Shown here piece by piece: positions 9,894 through 24,800 of a DNA stretch of 64,000 nucleotides; position 1 is the stretch's first letter; each line of letters begins with the position of its first letter. The stretch comes from Azorinus chamasolen (taxonomy: Eukaryota > Mollusca > Bivalvia > Cardiida > Solecurtidae). The notes beneath the pieces were generated by a model. That model was not told the DNA's origin, made no database searches, and worked only from the letters and a program-made list of their open reading frames with translations. The stretch lies in the NCBI GenBank assembly GCA_963576725.1, contig OY755247.1:11067534-11131533 (forward strand), given 5' to 3'. A program made the translations under genes and the position numbers.

Positions 9894-12800
9894 CTATAAT
9901 TATAAAATAAACATGTCTATGTGACGTTTTATTTATAATTTTATTAGTATTAACCCATTCGGGGTTGCCACTTATTTGACAATTTCCTGACATTTCCCTG
10001 ACATAATTTTAAATTTCCCTGACATTTTACATTGCGACATCTGGTCGTTCTGTCATAGAATTATGTTATTATAAAAAATATATAGTTGAGGAACTTGAAA
10101 ATATATGGTCTTTGTTCTCATTTTTTGTAAAACTCCCTGACAATTCCCCGACATTTGCCCATATTTTCAAATTCCCGACATTTCACAAAATTCACAAAAT
10201 TCTCTGACAATTCCATGACCTTGAATTTTTTTTTAATTTCCCTGACTTTTCCCTGACGCGTGGCAACCGTGCCATTCCCGTATATGCTATTTTTAGATCC
10301 AGCCTCTTTGCTTAAATCTACCAAAAAGGAGCATTTTCTAGAGAAAAGGAATTACTTAGAATTGTGTAGTTTTTAAACCATTGTGATAAATAGAGCATTT
10401 GCTCTACAGGACGTTTACAAAAGCGTCAAAAGGCGTCAATATGCGGGAATGGGTTAACCCTTTACTAAATGAATATTCATAAAAGAAATAAGAATACAAA
10501 CTAGCTTCATTGTTATAATGGGTGAAGAAATATTTGACAAGGACAGAAACTGTAAAATCATATCTATATTACATGTATATCATAAGCAAACAGAGCAGAC
10601 CCTGATCAGACGGCCCCTATAGGGGCCGTCTGATCTAGGCCTACTCTGTTTTCAAAAGCGTAGACAGACGTATTTATGGAGTAAAGAATTAAAATATAAT
10701 TATAAGATAAACATATCAATTTGAAGTTTTATTTATATACTTTAACCCCTTCCCACATAGGCTATATTTAGATCAAACCTCTTTCAATAAATCTACCGAA
10801 AAGGATCAGTTAATGTACCAGAGAAAAGGAAACATTTTAGAACTGTGTAGTTTTGAAACCAATGTGATAAATAGAGCAGTTGCCCCTATGGAGTAAATGC
10901 TCTATCTTCTTCTATAATGACTATCCATCAATTACTGAACGATTATGGCCATGTCACACTGGTTTCAAAAGGTGGCTTTTGCAGGGGGCGTCAGAAGGCG
11001 TCAATATGAGGGAAAGGGTTAATCCTTTCCCTGTTCTATATTCATTACAAATTTTAATACCTACTGAATATTCATGGGCAAAAAGGTTATAATGAAATAT
11101 GGAAGGTGGATTATTGTAGCCATTTTAGAAAGTAAAAACACAGATCATTGGAATTGTATTATCAAACAGAGTAGACACTGATCAGACGGCTCCCCTGGGA
11201 GCCGTCTGATCTGGGTCTACTCTGTTTGCAGGGGCGTCAAAAGGCGGATATGAGGGATAATAATATGAGGGAAAGGGTTAAAACCTCACTAAACAGACCA
11301 TTTAGTACAGTAGAATTGAGAACGTTTTAGACAGCCGGCTGCTTAATATTGGGTGTAAGTCTCAAAGAGAAGTTTTCTGCAAGATTTTCACCCTGCATTA
11401 AGATTAAGCTGCCTCCTGTCTTAACTCTTTTCTCCATAGATTACACACTTTGACAGCTTTGCAAACAGATAATGCCTAATTCAGACAGATCCTTTAGGAG
11501 CCGTCTGATCTGGGTCTAGTCTGTTTGCAAAGTCGTTGATATGCGTATTTATGGAGTAAAAGGTTAACTAACATATCTCGGAACTTTGTAGAAATTAAAG
11601 ACGTAAATAAAACGCACATTAAAACCTCTCTATAACGGCCACTAAACCTCTATACAACGACCACTAGATTGTGTTAATTAGTTGGTATATAGGGCAGGTG
11701 ACTGCTTAAAGCAAGGTGAAAGTAAAAAAGAACGCTCCTATAGGAGCGTTCTGTTTTACTTTCACCATGCTTTAAGCAGCCAACTACCTTCAACACAAAA
11801 TACTTGATGTAATTTAGTGGCCGTTATAGAGAGGTTTTACTGTATTTTAACCATTTTCTTCATGAATATTCATGAAAGAAACAATGACTTCTGGAATATA
11901 GATACTTTTATAATGTCATATGAACACAGGGCTGACTTGGACTTTTTTTCATAATTGCATATGAACAAAGGAACATTTGACCATTGTCGAAACTGTAGAA
12001 TCAGATCTATATTATTTCATAAGCAAACAGAGTAAATTATTATCAGTCTGTTCCTATACTACAGGAGCCGACTGATCCAGGTCTACCTTATTTGCAATGG
12101 TGTTATATGGGGTAAATGGTTAAACATATATATAATGTTCCATAGTTCCATTTCAGACCCTGCAAAATGCAAGACTAAAGAGGTTGTGTTGTGTGTGTGG
12201 GGGGGGGGGTTCAGAAAAACGCCTTAAGTTAAAATTAGACTGATTTAATACATGTAAACATTTTGCCGCATTCACTAAGAAATTATGGTTAACCCTTTCA
12301 CCGCCGATATCGCATAAATGCACCACGACAAATAGTGCATTCCCAGATCAGGCGCCGCCTTTTGAAGGCGGCATCTAATCAGAGAGTCTCAATCTATATT
12401 TATATATCGGTGCTTTATTCCTTAAATGTGCATTTAGATATCTCATTTCCTTATTGTACCGAATGATCTAACAAAAAATTGGATCACAGACGACAATTAG
12501 AAAGTTGGCGCCGAAATGGTTAAAATACTAAACGGTACACGGAATGTCTTAACTAAGCTTACCTCACCATTTCCGTAAAACAGTAGAATGCTCACTAGGA
12601 TTCCCTGAAATACAATGAATTCGTTGTCAATCTGTGTACAGGCTCCTCCTAGAAACAGAATGAGCTGGGTATACACTGTTCACAAACCTCAGTATATTCG
12701 TTTCCCCAATTCAAAGCGTAAATATTATTAACGAATGTTATTTGGGGTTCACTCTTTGGGTGCCAAGTATTTTAGTCTGTAATAGCTTTAAAAAGGTTTG

Positions 12801-15800
12801 TCAAGTGAGTTGTTATAGCTTTATAATGCATAATGCGGCGTCTGATCAGAGTCTTCACTGTTTGCTGATAGGAATTTTAATATAAAACAAAACGAAATTG
12901 TAAATTTAGGCCAGGCCTCCCTTAGATTAAAAATGGACTTATCCAATATATAAACATGGAAGAATCCACCGTGCGCAAATGGGTTAAGTATTTGAGTAGG
13001 CATCTTGATCCGTTGCCCTGGTTAAAGTATACACTGCAATACACTGCAATAACTGCAATGAGGTTACAGAATTAATTGCAATAGTTTTATATGGTATGAT
13101 GGGCAAGTTGTAATAGCTTTATGACGGTTAAATAATCTATGCGATAGGCTCTTGCGATGTACCGTAAAACATTTCTACAACGACCAATTAGAAGAAATAT
13201 ATTTCTGGGTTTTTAACCTTTACCTTCATATATAACTTTTTTTCATGCCTTTGCAAACAGAGTAGAGCCAGATTAGACGGTTCCTATAGGAGCCGTCTGA
13301 TCAGGGTCTGCTCTGTTTGCTTATGACATAGCATAGATATGATTCTACAGTATCTGCCATGGCCAAAAAGTGCAGTGTTCATGTGCTATTGTAACAATTA
13401 ATCTAATTTATATTCATGATGTTATTATGTCTTACACGAATATTCATGAAGTAAATAGTTAATGTAGCCTATTGCAGAAAGAAAGTTAAGCTGAAAACTG
13501 TATTTTGATCAAACTCCGTATTTAAGCATCTCGTGGTTTTTCATTAACCCTTTCCCTGTTCTATGTTTATTTCAAATTTCAATACCTACTGAATATTCAT
13601 TAACAACATAGTTATAAAGAAATATGCAAGGTTGAACATTATAGACATTTTAGAAAGCAAAGAAACAGGTCTTTCAATTTCTATTAGCAAACAGAGTAGA
13701 CCCTGATTAGACGGCTCCTCTAGGAGCCGTCTGATCTGGGTCTACTCTGTTTGCAAATGCGTGAAAACACGTTTATATGAGGGTAAGGGTTACATGTAAG
13801 GGATATTTATTTGCAACAGAGAGCATGCGATAAATACAGATTGTAAGGACAGACAGACATACAGATAGAGTGGCAGAGACGAACAAAGAAGGAGAAAAAG
13901 AGGCACAGGAGACAGATAAAAAAGAAATTGAGAGTGAAAGAAAAAGAATCAGAAAAGAGACAGAGAACGAAAGAGACAGTAAAATAGCAAGAGACAGAGA
14001 CAAATGAAACAAAAACATAGAGAAGGACACGCTGATTAGGAGATAATTAATTATTGTGGGAGAAACAAACAGCGAGGCAGAACGAAAGAATGGCACATAG
14101 AGAGAGAATGACTTGAGCGAGAGAAACAGAGAGAGAGACAGAGAAAAGGGGATGGGGAGAGAAAGAGAGTGAGAAACGCATATAAACAAAGTAAGATATA
14201 TGGATAGAGAATAGAGGACAAATGGAGAAATAAAGAGTTATAAAGTATCGTATAAGAACCTGGCTATTTAGAACTATTGCACTGAATATCTCGTATACAT
14301 CATATCCATGACCGTCTGTAACTTTGGGCCGATACATGAAACAAAACAAGTACAGGCCAAACAATGGAATCAACAAGCATGTCGCTCTCAATGCTCGTCT
14401 GAAAAAGAAAAAATACTCCAGGGGTCCAGATAAGATGCATAAATTAAAACATTTTCAAGGATAAGTGCCTTTTTCACCAAACCCTATGGTGTGACTTCGA
14501 GACGATTCTAAAGAGTTGTCACAACATAGGGTTTGTGTGGTAACTGGCTGGATCGGAGACTGTAAGGGAATACCGAGGGTGTACGCTACAATTGGTGGCA
14601 GAAGTGGGATGAAGACATGCACGTTACACAGGTAAGCGATATAGATAATGGTGATATTATAATATAATTGTGTACATGTATACAATACCTAAATTTACCC
14701 GGATCGTCTGGGTGGATGATTAGCTTTGACATCATCAGCTTCATGATGGTTCCGAAAATCACCAAGTTTGCCTGAAACATTGAATATATACAACCAATAA
14801 AACATACGTAGGAAAAGGTATATGAAACCATGTGAAACTGACAACGAACTAAACTGGACGAGTCCTCTGATCAGGGTCTGCAATGTTTATCACTTAAAAT
14901 TATCTTGCAAATTACAGTAAAACCTCTCTAAACCGGCCGTCCAAATAAGTATCAATATCGTTCTGTAAGACAGATGGCAGTTTAACCCTTTCACTGCCGA
15001 AGTCGCATATATGCACCTCGACAAATAGTGCAGTCCCAGATCAGTGACTTCACTTTTTGTCTCAAATTTTATTTCTATATCTGTGCTTTATTCTTTTGAA
15101 ATTTGCAATTATTTATCTCATTTTCTTATTGTACCGAATGATTTACCAAATTTGGATTGCAGACGACAATTAGAAATTGGGCGCCGAAAGGGTTAATGGA
15201 GAGTGGAAGCCATGCAGAAAACTCCCATAGGAACCTTCTGCATTACTTTTATCCTGCATTTAACAGCCACCTACCTACAAATGCCTATCTTTTCTTGACT
15301 AAATTTCCGGGTTAAAATGGTTGTACTATATTCCTTTTCATACAAAATAGATTCTATCGTTAAGCAATGATAGAGCATTCCATATCAGAGGTCCAGATAA
15401 GATACGTAAATTAAAACATTTTCAAGAATAACTACGTCATATCTACACCAAACCCTGTGTTGTCCCCATGACGTTCAATCTGCATTAACACATTCCCTTA
15501 TATTGGTGACTTTTGACCCCTCTGTAAAAGTCACTTTGTCAAACCATTGTGATTAATAGAGCATTTGCTCCTATAGGAGCAAATGCTCTATTTATCGCAA
15601 TGGTTTCAAACTACAAAATTCTAAAAGTTTCCTTTCCTCTAGTTAATGCTCCTTTTCGGTAGATTTATTAAAAAAAAGGTTGGGTCTAAAAATAACCAAT
15701 GAGTGAATGGGTTAAAGCAGCAATTTGTCTAAAAACCAGTCTCCTTTACTTTAATGAAAATTCGAATTAGCAAAATTTATCTATTACCAAAAGGCACGCA

Positions 15801-18800
15801 GCAGCAGGTGCAAACACTAGAAGCCAGTCCAGTACTCTTGCCGATCCATCCAGAGGCAGAATCCAGCACACACTGTAAACGTTGAACATAAAACTGTAGA
15901 ACCTCTCCACAGTGACAACTTAGACCCTAATGCAGGACGAAGGTGATGCAATGACCTTCTTCCTACATTAAGCTAAAACCTGTATTAACCCATTTCCTCC
16001 TAGTGACGCATTTTGAAGCATTTGCAAAAGTCAGTCTTTAAACCATTGTGATCAATAGAGCATTTGCTCCATTGTAGCAAATGCTTCATTTATCACGTGG
16101 ACTTACCATTTGCTCCTTAGGAGCAAATGCTCTATTTATCACAATGGTTTCAAACTACAAAATTCTAAAATTTTCCTTTTCTCTAGTTAATGTTCCTTTT
16201 CGGTAGATTTATTCAAAGAGGTTGTATCTAAAAATAGCCTATGAGGTAATGGGTTAAGAAGGATTGAGAAAGTTTAGCAGGCGGCTGCTTAGCGAGGTTT
16301 TACTGTATGTAACGTCGTTACATGTAACTCATTCCCACCTGGACTATTTTAGACCCAGTCTCTTTGAATTAATCTACCGACAAGGAGCATTAACTGTAGA
16401 AAAGGAGAATTTTAGGATTGTGTAGTTTTTAAACCATTGTGATAAATAGAGCATTTGCTCCTATGAGAAAATGCTCTATTTATCACAATGGTTTCAAAAT
16501 GTGACTTTTACAGAGGCGCCAAAAGGCGTCACTAGGAGGCAATGTGTTTAATTAATTGATACAGAAGAACATGTTTTAAGCGGCCATTACATTGGAGTCT
16601 TAAAAAGCAGATGATTGTTTAATATAGGGTAAAAGTGATACCGAAAGCTCCTACATTTTGTAAATGCAATGGATGCAAACGAGAAAGACGGACTCGAGTA
16701 AGAAAATCTTCATGTTTTTATTTCTCCCATCTCTTTGGGAAAAAAGACGCAGTACCATGAGACGTTGGTCCTGTTGATATGTCGAGTTACTAAGCATCTT
16801 ATCCGAGCTGTTTCAAAAGATTAACACGAAAACGCCAATGGAGCACAATGTTCAAGTTTTGCGATGAGTCTGAAATATTGTGCTTTTACTTCATGAAATA
16901 TTCACGTAAGTAATAATGAATGTATGAAAATCAATTAGTTGCATATTTAACCCATTACCCCAAAGGCTATTTATAGATCCAACCTCTTTGAATAAATCTA
17001 CCGAAAAGGAGCATTAACTAGAGAAAAGGAAACTTTTAGAATTTTGTAGTTTTTAAAACATTGTGATAAATAGAGCATTTGCTCCTAAGGAGTAAATGCT
17101 CTATTTATCACAATGGTTTCAAAACGCGACTTTTACAGAGGCGTAGAAAGGCGTATTTATGAAGGAAAGGGCTACATGGCACATTGACAAAATAATGTTT
17201 GACCATGAATAATACTGTATAACCACCAGATCATTTCATAAACAAATAGAACAGACCTACGGGAGCCGTCTGATCTGGGTCTGCTCTATTTGGAAAATGG
17301 TAAAAATGCGTCTTTATGAAGTAAAGAGTTATGAAACATCTGACAAAACTAGAAATATTTGTGCTACACACTACCATGTTAGCGGTTCTTTTGGAGCTTC
17401 CAAATTTATATTGTCAGTGCTAAGCAGTAAAATTTCTCAAAACAATACTTGATTGTACCTGTCATCCGCAATAGTTTTCCGCACCCCGCTGTAGATGGCG
17501 TACACCACTGCTGGGAGTCCTGTTGTAATAAGAACATTATAGTGTAGACCCTAGTGATGTACCGATTAACCCATTCCCTCATATTGACGCTCTGTAAAAG
17601 TCACTTTTTAACCCTTTCACCGCCACAGTCGCATAAATGCATCACGACAAATAGTGCAGTCGCAGATCAGACGCCGCCTTTTCAAGGCGGCGCTGATCAG
17701 GGACTTCACTATTTGTCTCAATCTCTATTTCTATACAGTATATATATGTGTGCTTTATTCCTTTGAATTTTGCATTTATTTATCTAATTTCCCTATTTTA
17801 CTGAATGATTTAACAAACTTGGATTGCAGACGACACTTAGAAATTTGGCACCGAAAGGGTTAAAATCATTGTGATAAATAGACCATTTGATCCATAGGAG
17901 CAAACTTATTAATGCTTTATTCATTACAATGGTTTAAAAACTTCACAATTCTATAACATTTCCTTTTTCCTAGTGAATGCTCCTTTTCAGTAGATTTATT
18001 CAAAGAGTTTGGGTCTAAAAATAGCATGTGAGCACATTGGTTAATCGCAGTACTCAGCGATCACGTCATGAAGGTCCCGATGCAATGATCGAAGAAGAGC
18101 AGGCCATCGTCAACGATTTATACCTAACCTTTTAGAAACTGCAGTGTAGCAAACAAACTCCTCACAGTGATCTCCCTTGTCACTTGTATACGTCTCTTCA
18201 GCATAGCGATTAGGGGAGATAACTGCGTTGGAGGTTGTGTAGCAAACGGTAAAAAAACAATCGAGGCCACACATCTTGAGTGTCTGTCTTTGCAAAATAT
18301 TTCTCTGTTCATAAAATCATCTAATTTATATTTATGATGTCATTATTCGTGACATGAATAATCATGGAGTAAATAGTTAATAAAATAATGTTATAGCTTT
18401 AGTGAGACTCTACTACAGAAGTCCAGATAAGGTGCGTAAATTAGTACATTTTCAAAAATCCTATGTTGTGATCACTCTTTAGAATCGTCTCCAAGAGACG
18501 ATTCTAAAAAGTGGTCACGCCATAGGGTTTGGTGGAGAAACGACGGTTTTAGTACCGTATTTGTGTACGCACATTTATCTGTTTCTCTGTGTAATACAAT
18601 TTAATTCGCCCTAAATACTTAGTTAGACAAGTTCATTCAGGTCTACATGGTGTCCCAAAAAAACAGAGCCCTGGATTTAGACCTGCACGTTATTCCATTT
18701 CTGTGAATATTGCTAACTTCAATTAGTAGAGACAACATTTTGCCATATGTTGTCTAAATTTTGTCTAAACATATTGATTGGTTTTTAAGATACATGTATC

Positions 18801-21800
18801 AGCATTTAAATGAAAGCACCCAAAACTCTGTTTTAAGCATGATATAGGCATGGACTATGCAATGCACGAACATCGTGTAAAAACAGATTTTAGGTGCATT
18901 CATTAAAATACTCATATCTTTAAAACTAACGCATATTTTTATGAGAAATTTTGCAGACATATTCACAAATGACTTATCTACAACACTAAATATTTATATT
19001 TTAATGTGTCCGGTTACATTGGTTAAAATACACATTTGATCCAGGGTTCCGTTTGGGTTTTTTGGACACCCTGTATAGGTCACACAGGTTGACGTACCCC
19101 ATCCAAACAGCACGTATCCGTAGAAGCGTTTGGGAGGCAGGAATGCATTCACCAAGAGTCTGTGCAGAAAAAAGCTTTCACAAGTCATCCAGAAAAATGT
19201 GGTTGCCTTCAGATACTGGTGCACGACAAACATCGTTTTACAAAGTACCTGCAAGGCATGGACATATCCAGCATTAAAACCCCATAGCCTGCCAGTCACA
19301 ACTATTGTTGCATTTGCAAATAGTGTAGACCCAGATTATCTCTTTCATATGGGTCTGCACTTTTTGCCATGGAAAATCCATGCCTGCATGCCCTATCCTT
19401 TTGTCTAGGAAATCATTCCAATATAACCCTGTATATGTTGGTAAAGATTTGCCTATTTAACATTCATAGAGGTTAGAATGATTAAAAAACATATGTGACA
19501 GGCTAAAGGTTTAATTCCTATCTGTTGAATGGTAATGGAAGAAATAATGTCAACTGTGGAAGAGATAATATCTAATGTGCAAGAAATAATGTCAATTGAA
19601 CTTTCATAATGACACATGAACATGGTATTTATTTTTGCCGTAACAGAAACTATATAATCAGACCTGAATAGGTCCATAAGAAGAGCAGGTCCTGTTCAGA
19701 TTGCTCCTACTAGGTTACTCTATTTGCACATAAGAAATAACTACAGTAAAACCTCTTTATAACGGCCACTAAATTAGATCAAATATTTTGGTTAAATGCA
19801 GGTGACTGCTTAAAGCAAGGTGAAAGTAAAACAGAACGCTCCTATATAGGAGCGTTCTGTTTTACTTTCACCTTGCTTTAAGCAACCACCTGTCCTAAAT
19901 ACCAACTAATTAACACAATTTAGTGGCCGTTATAGAGAGGTTTTACTGTAATGCACAAGCACCACACAGATTTCAACATAATTGATGTTCTATATATGTA
20001 CCGGTATATGGTTGCAACCAATTTTCAGTATGGTCCACAGGCAACATAAAACATATATTAAATGTTCATGTTGCCTGTGGACTATAATGAAAATTGGTTG
20101 TTACCAAATAATGTAATCCACGCAAAATAAAGTCAATAGTTATATTATTATGCATATCATTTAGCCTTATTTTCATGAAGGCATGTAAAAATGGGATTCA
20201 GACATGGTGTGCAATATACCATTACATCTATGTTATATCATACATGTAAGCAAACAAAACCGATCCTGATAAGACGGCTCCTACAGGAGTCGTCTAATCT
20301 GGGTCTACTCTGTTTGCAAAGAAAATAGAAGGCGTATATAGAATTTCGTTATACATTAAGCAGTTATCTGCTTTTAATCTTTTATTTATTGAACATTCGT
20401 TAATAAATAATGAGTTTGTGAATAAATATTTTAGCTGACTTTTTATTGTGCCTCGTGAATAATATATAATTCCATAAGCAAACAGAGCAGACCCTGATCA
20501 GACGGCTCCTATAGGAGCCGTCTGATCTGGATCTACTCTGATTGCAAAGGCGTGAAAAGACATTTATATAAAGCAAAATGGTTACAAACACAAATGTTTA
20601 ATCATCAAGAGTTCGTTACAGAAAGTGTCTACAACATAATATGTCTGGACTTACCTGTTGCTGGTGAAGGAATGAGTCGCTGGCTGTGTGGTTCACTCTG
20701 TCCTGGCGGACACAGATGTCCCAAACCACATTTAATACACTTGACAGCAATACAGACATGAAAAGGTTGGTGTGGATTTTTATACGCTGCTGTTTTCGCC
20801 ATGTTCTGAAAGTGACAATTGTCGTGTGTGTAATTGGTGCTTTGCAGCGATTGGCTGATCTAGATCTGATATACACAATTGAAAAAGATGTCCAACATAT
20901 ACTAGACAAAATATTTTGATAGCTCGACAAAAACAACTCAGTTGAATTTATGCATTTAAAGAGTATTGCATGATGGAATATACTTTGTGCAAGAAAATTG
21001 TCAAAAGTTTAACAGAAACTGGTAGGTAACGAAATTAAGTTTAAAAAACAATTTGTAACGGGTGTGATCACTTGTTAATTTGACCACTGTAGTACTTCGC
21101 CGACTAAAGTGTTGATTTCTGCAGGCGAACCATTGTTCCATTCCTAAATGGGTGTTTGACGGAGTTCGATCACGTCAGAAGGTAGATTGAGACAACGTCT
21201 CTTTCATCTGTATAGAACATCCCAGACGTACTCTGTTGAGTTGAGATCAGGTCCGATGTTGCGTTTTGCTTGAGTCATTCTCAAGCATCTGATTGGTCAG
21301 ATTCTGAGCTTGCTCAGAATCTGACCAATCAGATACTTGAGAATGATCTGAGACTCAGACTGACACTCAGACTCAGAAGTTTTATAACCTTTGGCCCAGA
21401 ACTTTTAGTGGATCATTTTTGAATGAAATCAATGTTGTTGTTTGACCGTTTTTACAGTGTCTCTAGTTTTATGAAATGATGCATACATCGGGATGCCGTT
21501 GCTGTAATGGAATACATAAATGGCAATGGCAGTTTTGAATATATTGGGCACACTGCTATAGCGGTGTTGACCACGTGCAGCAACACGTGGATGTCATCAA
21601 TGTGACAAGAAGATTTCGTATTGCTCGTGCCAACGTGCAACGCCTACTATCAGCATGCTTACATCCAGGCTGACAATTCCACTTTCGCATGAACAAGTGG
21701 GTACTCTTGGCATACTAAACTTGCTTAAAGATTAATTAATTATACAGAGCTACAGATAAAGTGCGTACCCAATCGTCATTTCTCCACCAAATCCTATACT

Positions 21801-24800
21801 GTGACCACTCTTTAGAATCTAAGAGTGGTCACAGTATATGCTTTGGTGAAGAAATAAAGGAGTTATTATTGAAAATGTTTTAATTTACGCATCGTATCTG
21901 TACCACTGTAAAACCAGAGGTGTTTGTCACAAAAACGGATGTTTCCCCCCTACCCCTTGCTTCAACACATACATGTACACACTGTGACATATTGTCACAT
22001 TTCTGTACACGAGAACTCGACCGGACAAGATGTGTGACAGACAGACAAACAACTCTAACAAAAGCAATGTAAAAGGAAATAACTAAAAATGTTCCTACTA
22101 TAGTAATGGACTTGATGAATGATACTACCATTATACGCTTTACACACTACATTTTCAAGAAAAAAATGATGAGGTTATAACTCAAAAAATACTGATACCA
22201 GAGTTACGGCCCTTGTGCATGACACTTCCTTTTATCATGCTCTTTCCATAAATGAAATGCCATTCCAGTAGCGTCAGTAGAACAGGAGTTATTGATCAGA
22301 CAAAAAATGTAACAAAGGGCAATAACTCTAAAAGCACTGAAGCCAGAGTTAACGCTCTTGTTCAGGCACTTTCTCTCATAATTTCTCTTGCCATGTATGA
22401 GGTTTAAATACAATGAGCCATGTAGGAGTTATCATCCAGACAAGAAAGTGTGAAGCAAATGTACATGACGCAATGACTCTCAAATTAATGAAGCCAGTGT
22501 TATGGGCCTTGTGCATGACACTTCCTCTCATCATGATCTTTCCATGTATGAAGTTTCAATCCAATTGCATTAGCCATACAGGAGTTATCGTCCGGACAAA
22601 AACGTGGGAAAAAATTACAAGGGGCAATAACTCCAATATTAGCAAAGGCAGAGTTATTGACCTTAGGCATGATACTTTCTCCCATCATGATCTTTCCATG
22701 TCTGAAGTTTCAATCTAATTACATGAGCCATACAATCGTTATCATCCGGACAAATTAAAGTGTGAAAAAATACAAGAGGCAATAACTCCAATATTAGTGA
22801 AGCCAGAGTTATGGACTTTGTGCATGACACTTTCTCTTTGTCGGAAAATAGCTATAAAGCTAATGTTATTATGTTTACAGAACCGACTCTAAATAAAGCT
22901 TCCTGTATCTTGTATCTAATCATGATCTTTCCATGTATGAAGTTTCAATTCAATGTCATGAGCCATATAGGAGTTATCGTCCGGGCAAAAAAGTGTGATT
23001 TTTTTCAAGGGACAATAACTCCAATATTAGTGAAGCCAGAGTTATGGACCTTGTGCATGACACTTTCTCTTATCATGATCTTTATATGTATAAAATTTCA
23101 ATCCAATGGCATGAACCATATACATGTAGGAGTTATCGTCCGGACAAAAAAAAGTGTGATTTTTTTGTACAAGGGGCAATAACTCCAATATAAGTGAAGC
23201 CAGAGTTATGGACCTTGTACATGACACTTCCTCTCATGATGCTCTTTGCATATATGAAGTTTCAATCAACTAACATCAGGCATATTGAAGTTATCGCCAG
23301 GACAAGAAAGTGTGACGGACAGACAGACGGACAGACAGACAACTCTCACCAAACCAATATGTCTCCCCCATATGAATATGGGGAGGGGTCATAATTTATA
23401 TTCAAAACTAAACATTGCAACAACTGACCTACTTCGGATGAAGATAAGTAGAGCTGGTACCAACATAAGGCTCCCTGATATGTTCAGCACGGTCCCAACG
23501 GTAATAGCAGTTCGCTGGACCTAAAACAATCACAAGCACTGACACGGTACAACCTCCATACAGCGACCATATATAGATAAACCGGTCTTATTAGAAGTCA
23601 GTGGTTTCTTAATCAGGTGCGTAAGTAATGCAGAAAGTTCTTATATGATTTTGCTGCATAACTTACGTCGTGCAATAAGCAACCAGTTGTTTGTAAATAA
23701 TCCTACTTTTAACAGTTAGCCATTTCCAGTAAAACCTCTCTATAACGACCACTAAATTACATCAAGTAGTTTGTGGTAAAGGCATGTGGCTGCTTAAAGC
23801 AAAGTGAAAGTAAAACAGAACGCTCTTATAGGACCGTTCTGTTTTAGTTTCAACTTGCTTTAAGCGGCCACCTACCCTAAATACCAAATAATTAACACAA
23901 ATTAGTGGCCGTTATAGAGAGGTTTTCCTGTATTCATAAATACTCCTTTCTACGCTTTTGCAAACAGAGTAGACCCAGATCAGACGGCTCCTTTTAGGAG
24001 CCGTCTGATCAGGGTCTGCTCTGGTTGCTTATGAAATGATACAGCTATGATTCTACAGCCCCTGTCAAGGCTAAACATTCTTGTGTTCATGTGTCAATAG
24101 AACAATTAAATAAATCAATATCAATAATACCACTATTTCAAATTATTACAAATATCTCCTGCATGGAAATAAGACAGTAAATTGAATTGAACTGAATTCT
24201 TACATGAATATTCATGGAGTAAAGGGTTCCACTGTACTGTAAAACCTCTCTATAACGGCCACTAAATTGTGTTTATTAGTTGGTATTTAGGACAGGGGGC
24301 TGCTGAAAGCAAGGTGAAAGTAAAACAGAACGCTCCTATAGGAGCGTTCTGTTTTACTTTCACCTTGCTTTAAGCAGCCACTTGCCTTTAAAATAAAATA
24401 ATTGATGTAATTTAGTGGCCGTTATAGAGGGGTTTTACTGTATACTGTGACAAAGCCGTGTGTTCATAGGACAAACACTTGCGTACAACAATGTTGTATG
24501 CACATAGAGCAAATACGTGCGTAACAAAGTCGTGTGTACATAGAACAAACACTTGCGTACAACAATGTTGTATGCACATAGAGCAATTACGTGCGTAACA
24601 AAGTCGTGTGTACATAGAACAAACACGTGCGTAACAAGGCCGTGTGTTCATGAGGCAAACACGTGCGTAACAAAGCCTTCTGTACATAGAGCAAACACGT
24701 GCGTAACAAGGCCGTGTGTTCATAAGGCAAACACATGCGTAAGATGTTGTGTGTAAAATAGTCATTGCGGGAATGGGTTGAATAGTACAGGTAAATTTTG

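Noticed and set aside
13773..14189. Ser/Leu/Phe-rich 138-codon antisense frame
   Set aside because: It is the complement of a purine-rich low-complexity tract inside a receptor intron.
14683..14700. Donor ccgg|gtaaat for the TM5 exon
   Set aside because: It leaves phase 1, and the TM6 exon needs phase 2. The donor tttag|gtattg ten bases on restores the frame and the expected Arg.
18994..19097. Extension of the TM3 frame past GWG
   Set aside because: The frame runs through a consensus donor into a MITE; TM4 is encoded by the separate exon at 17,459-17,519.
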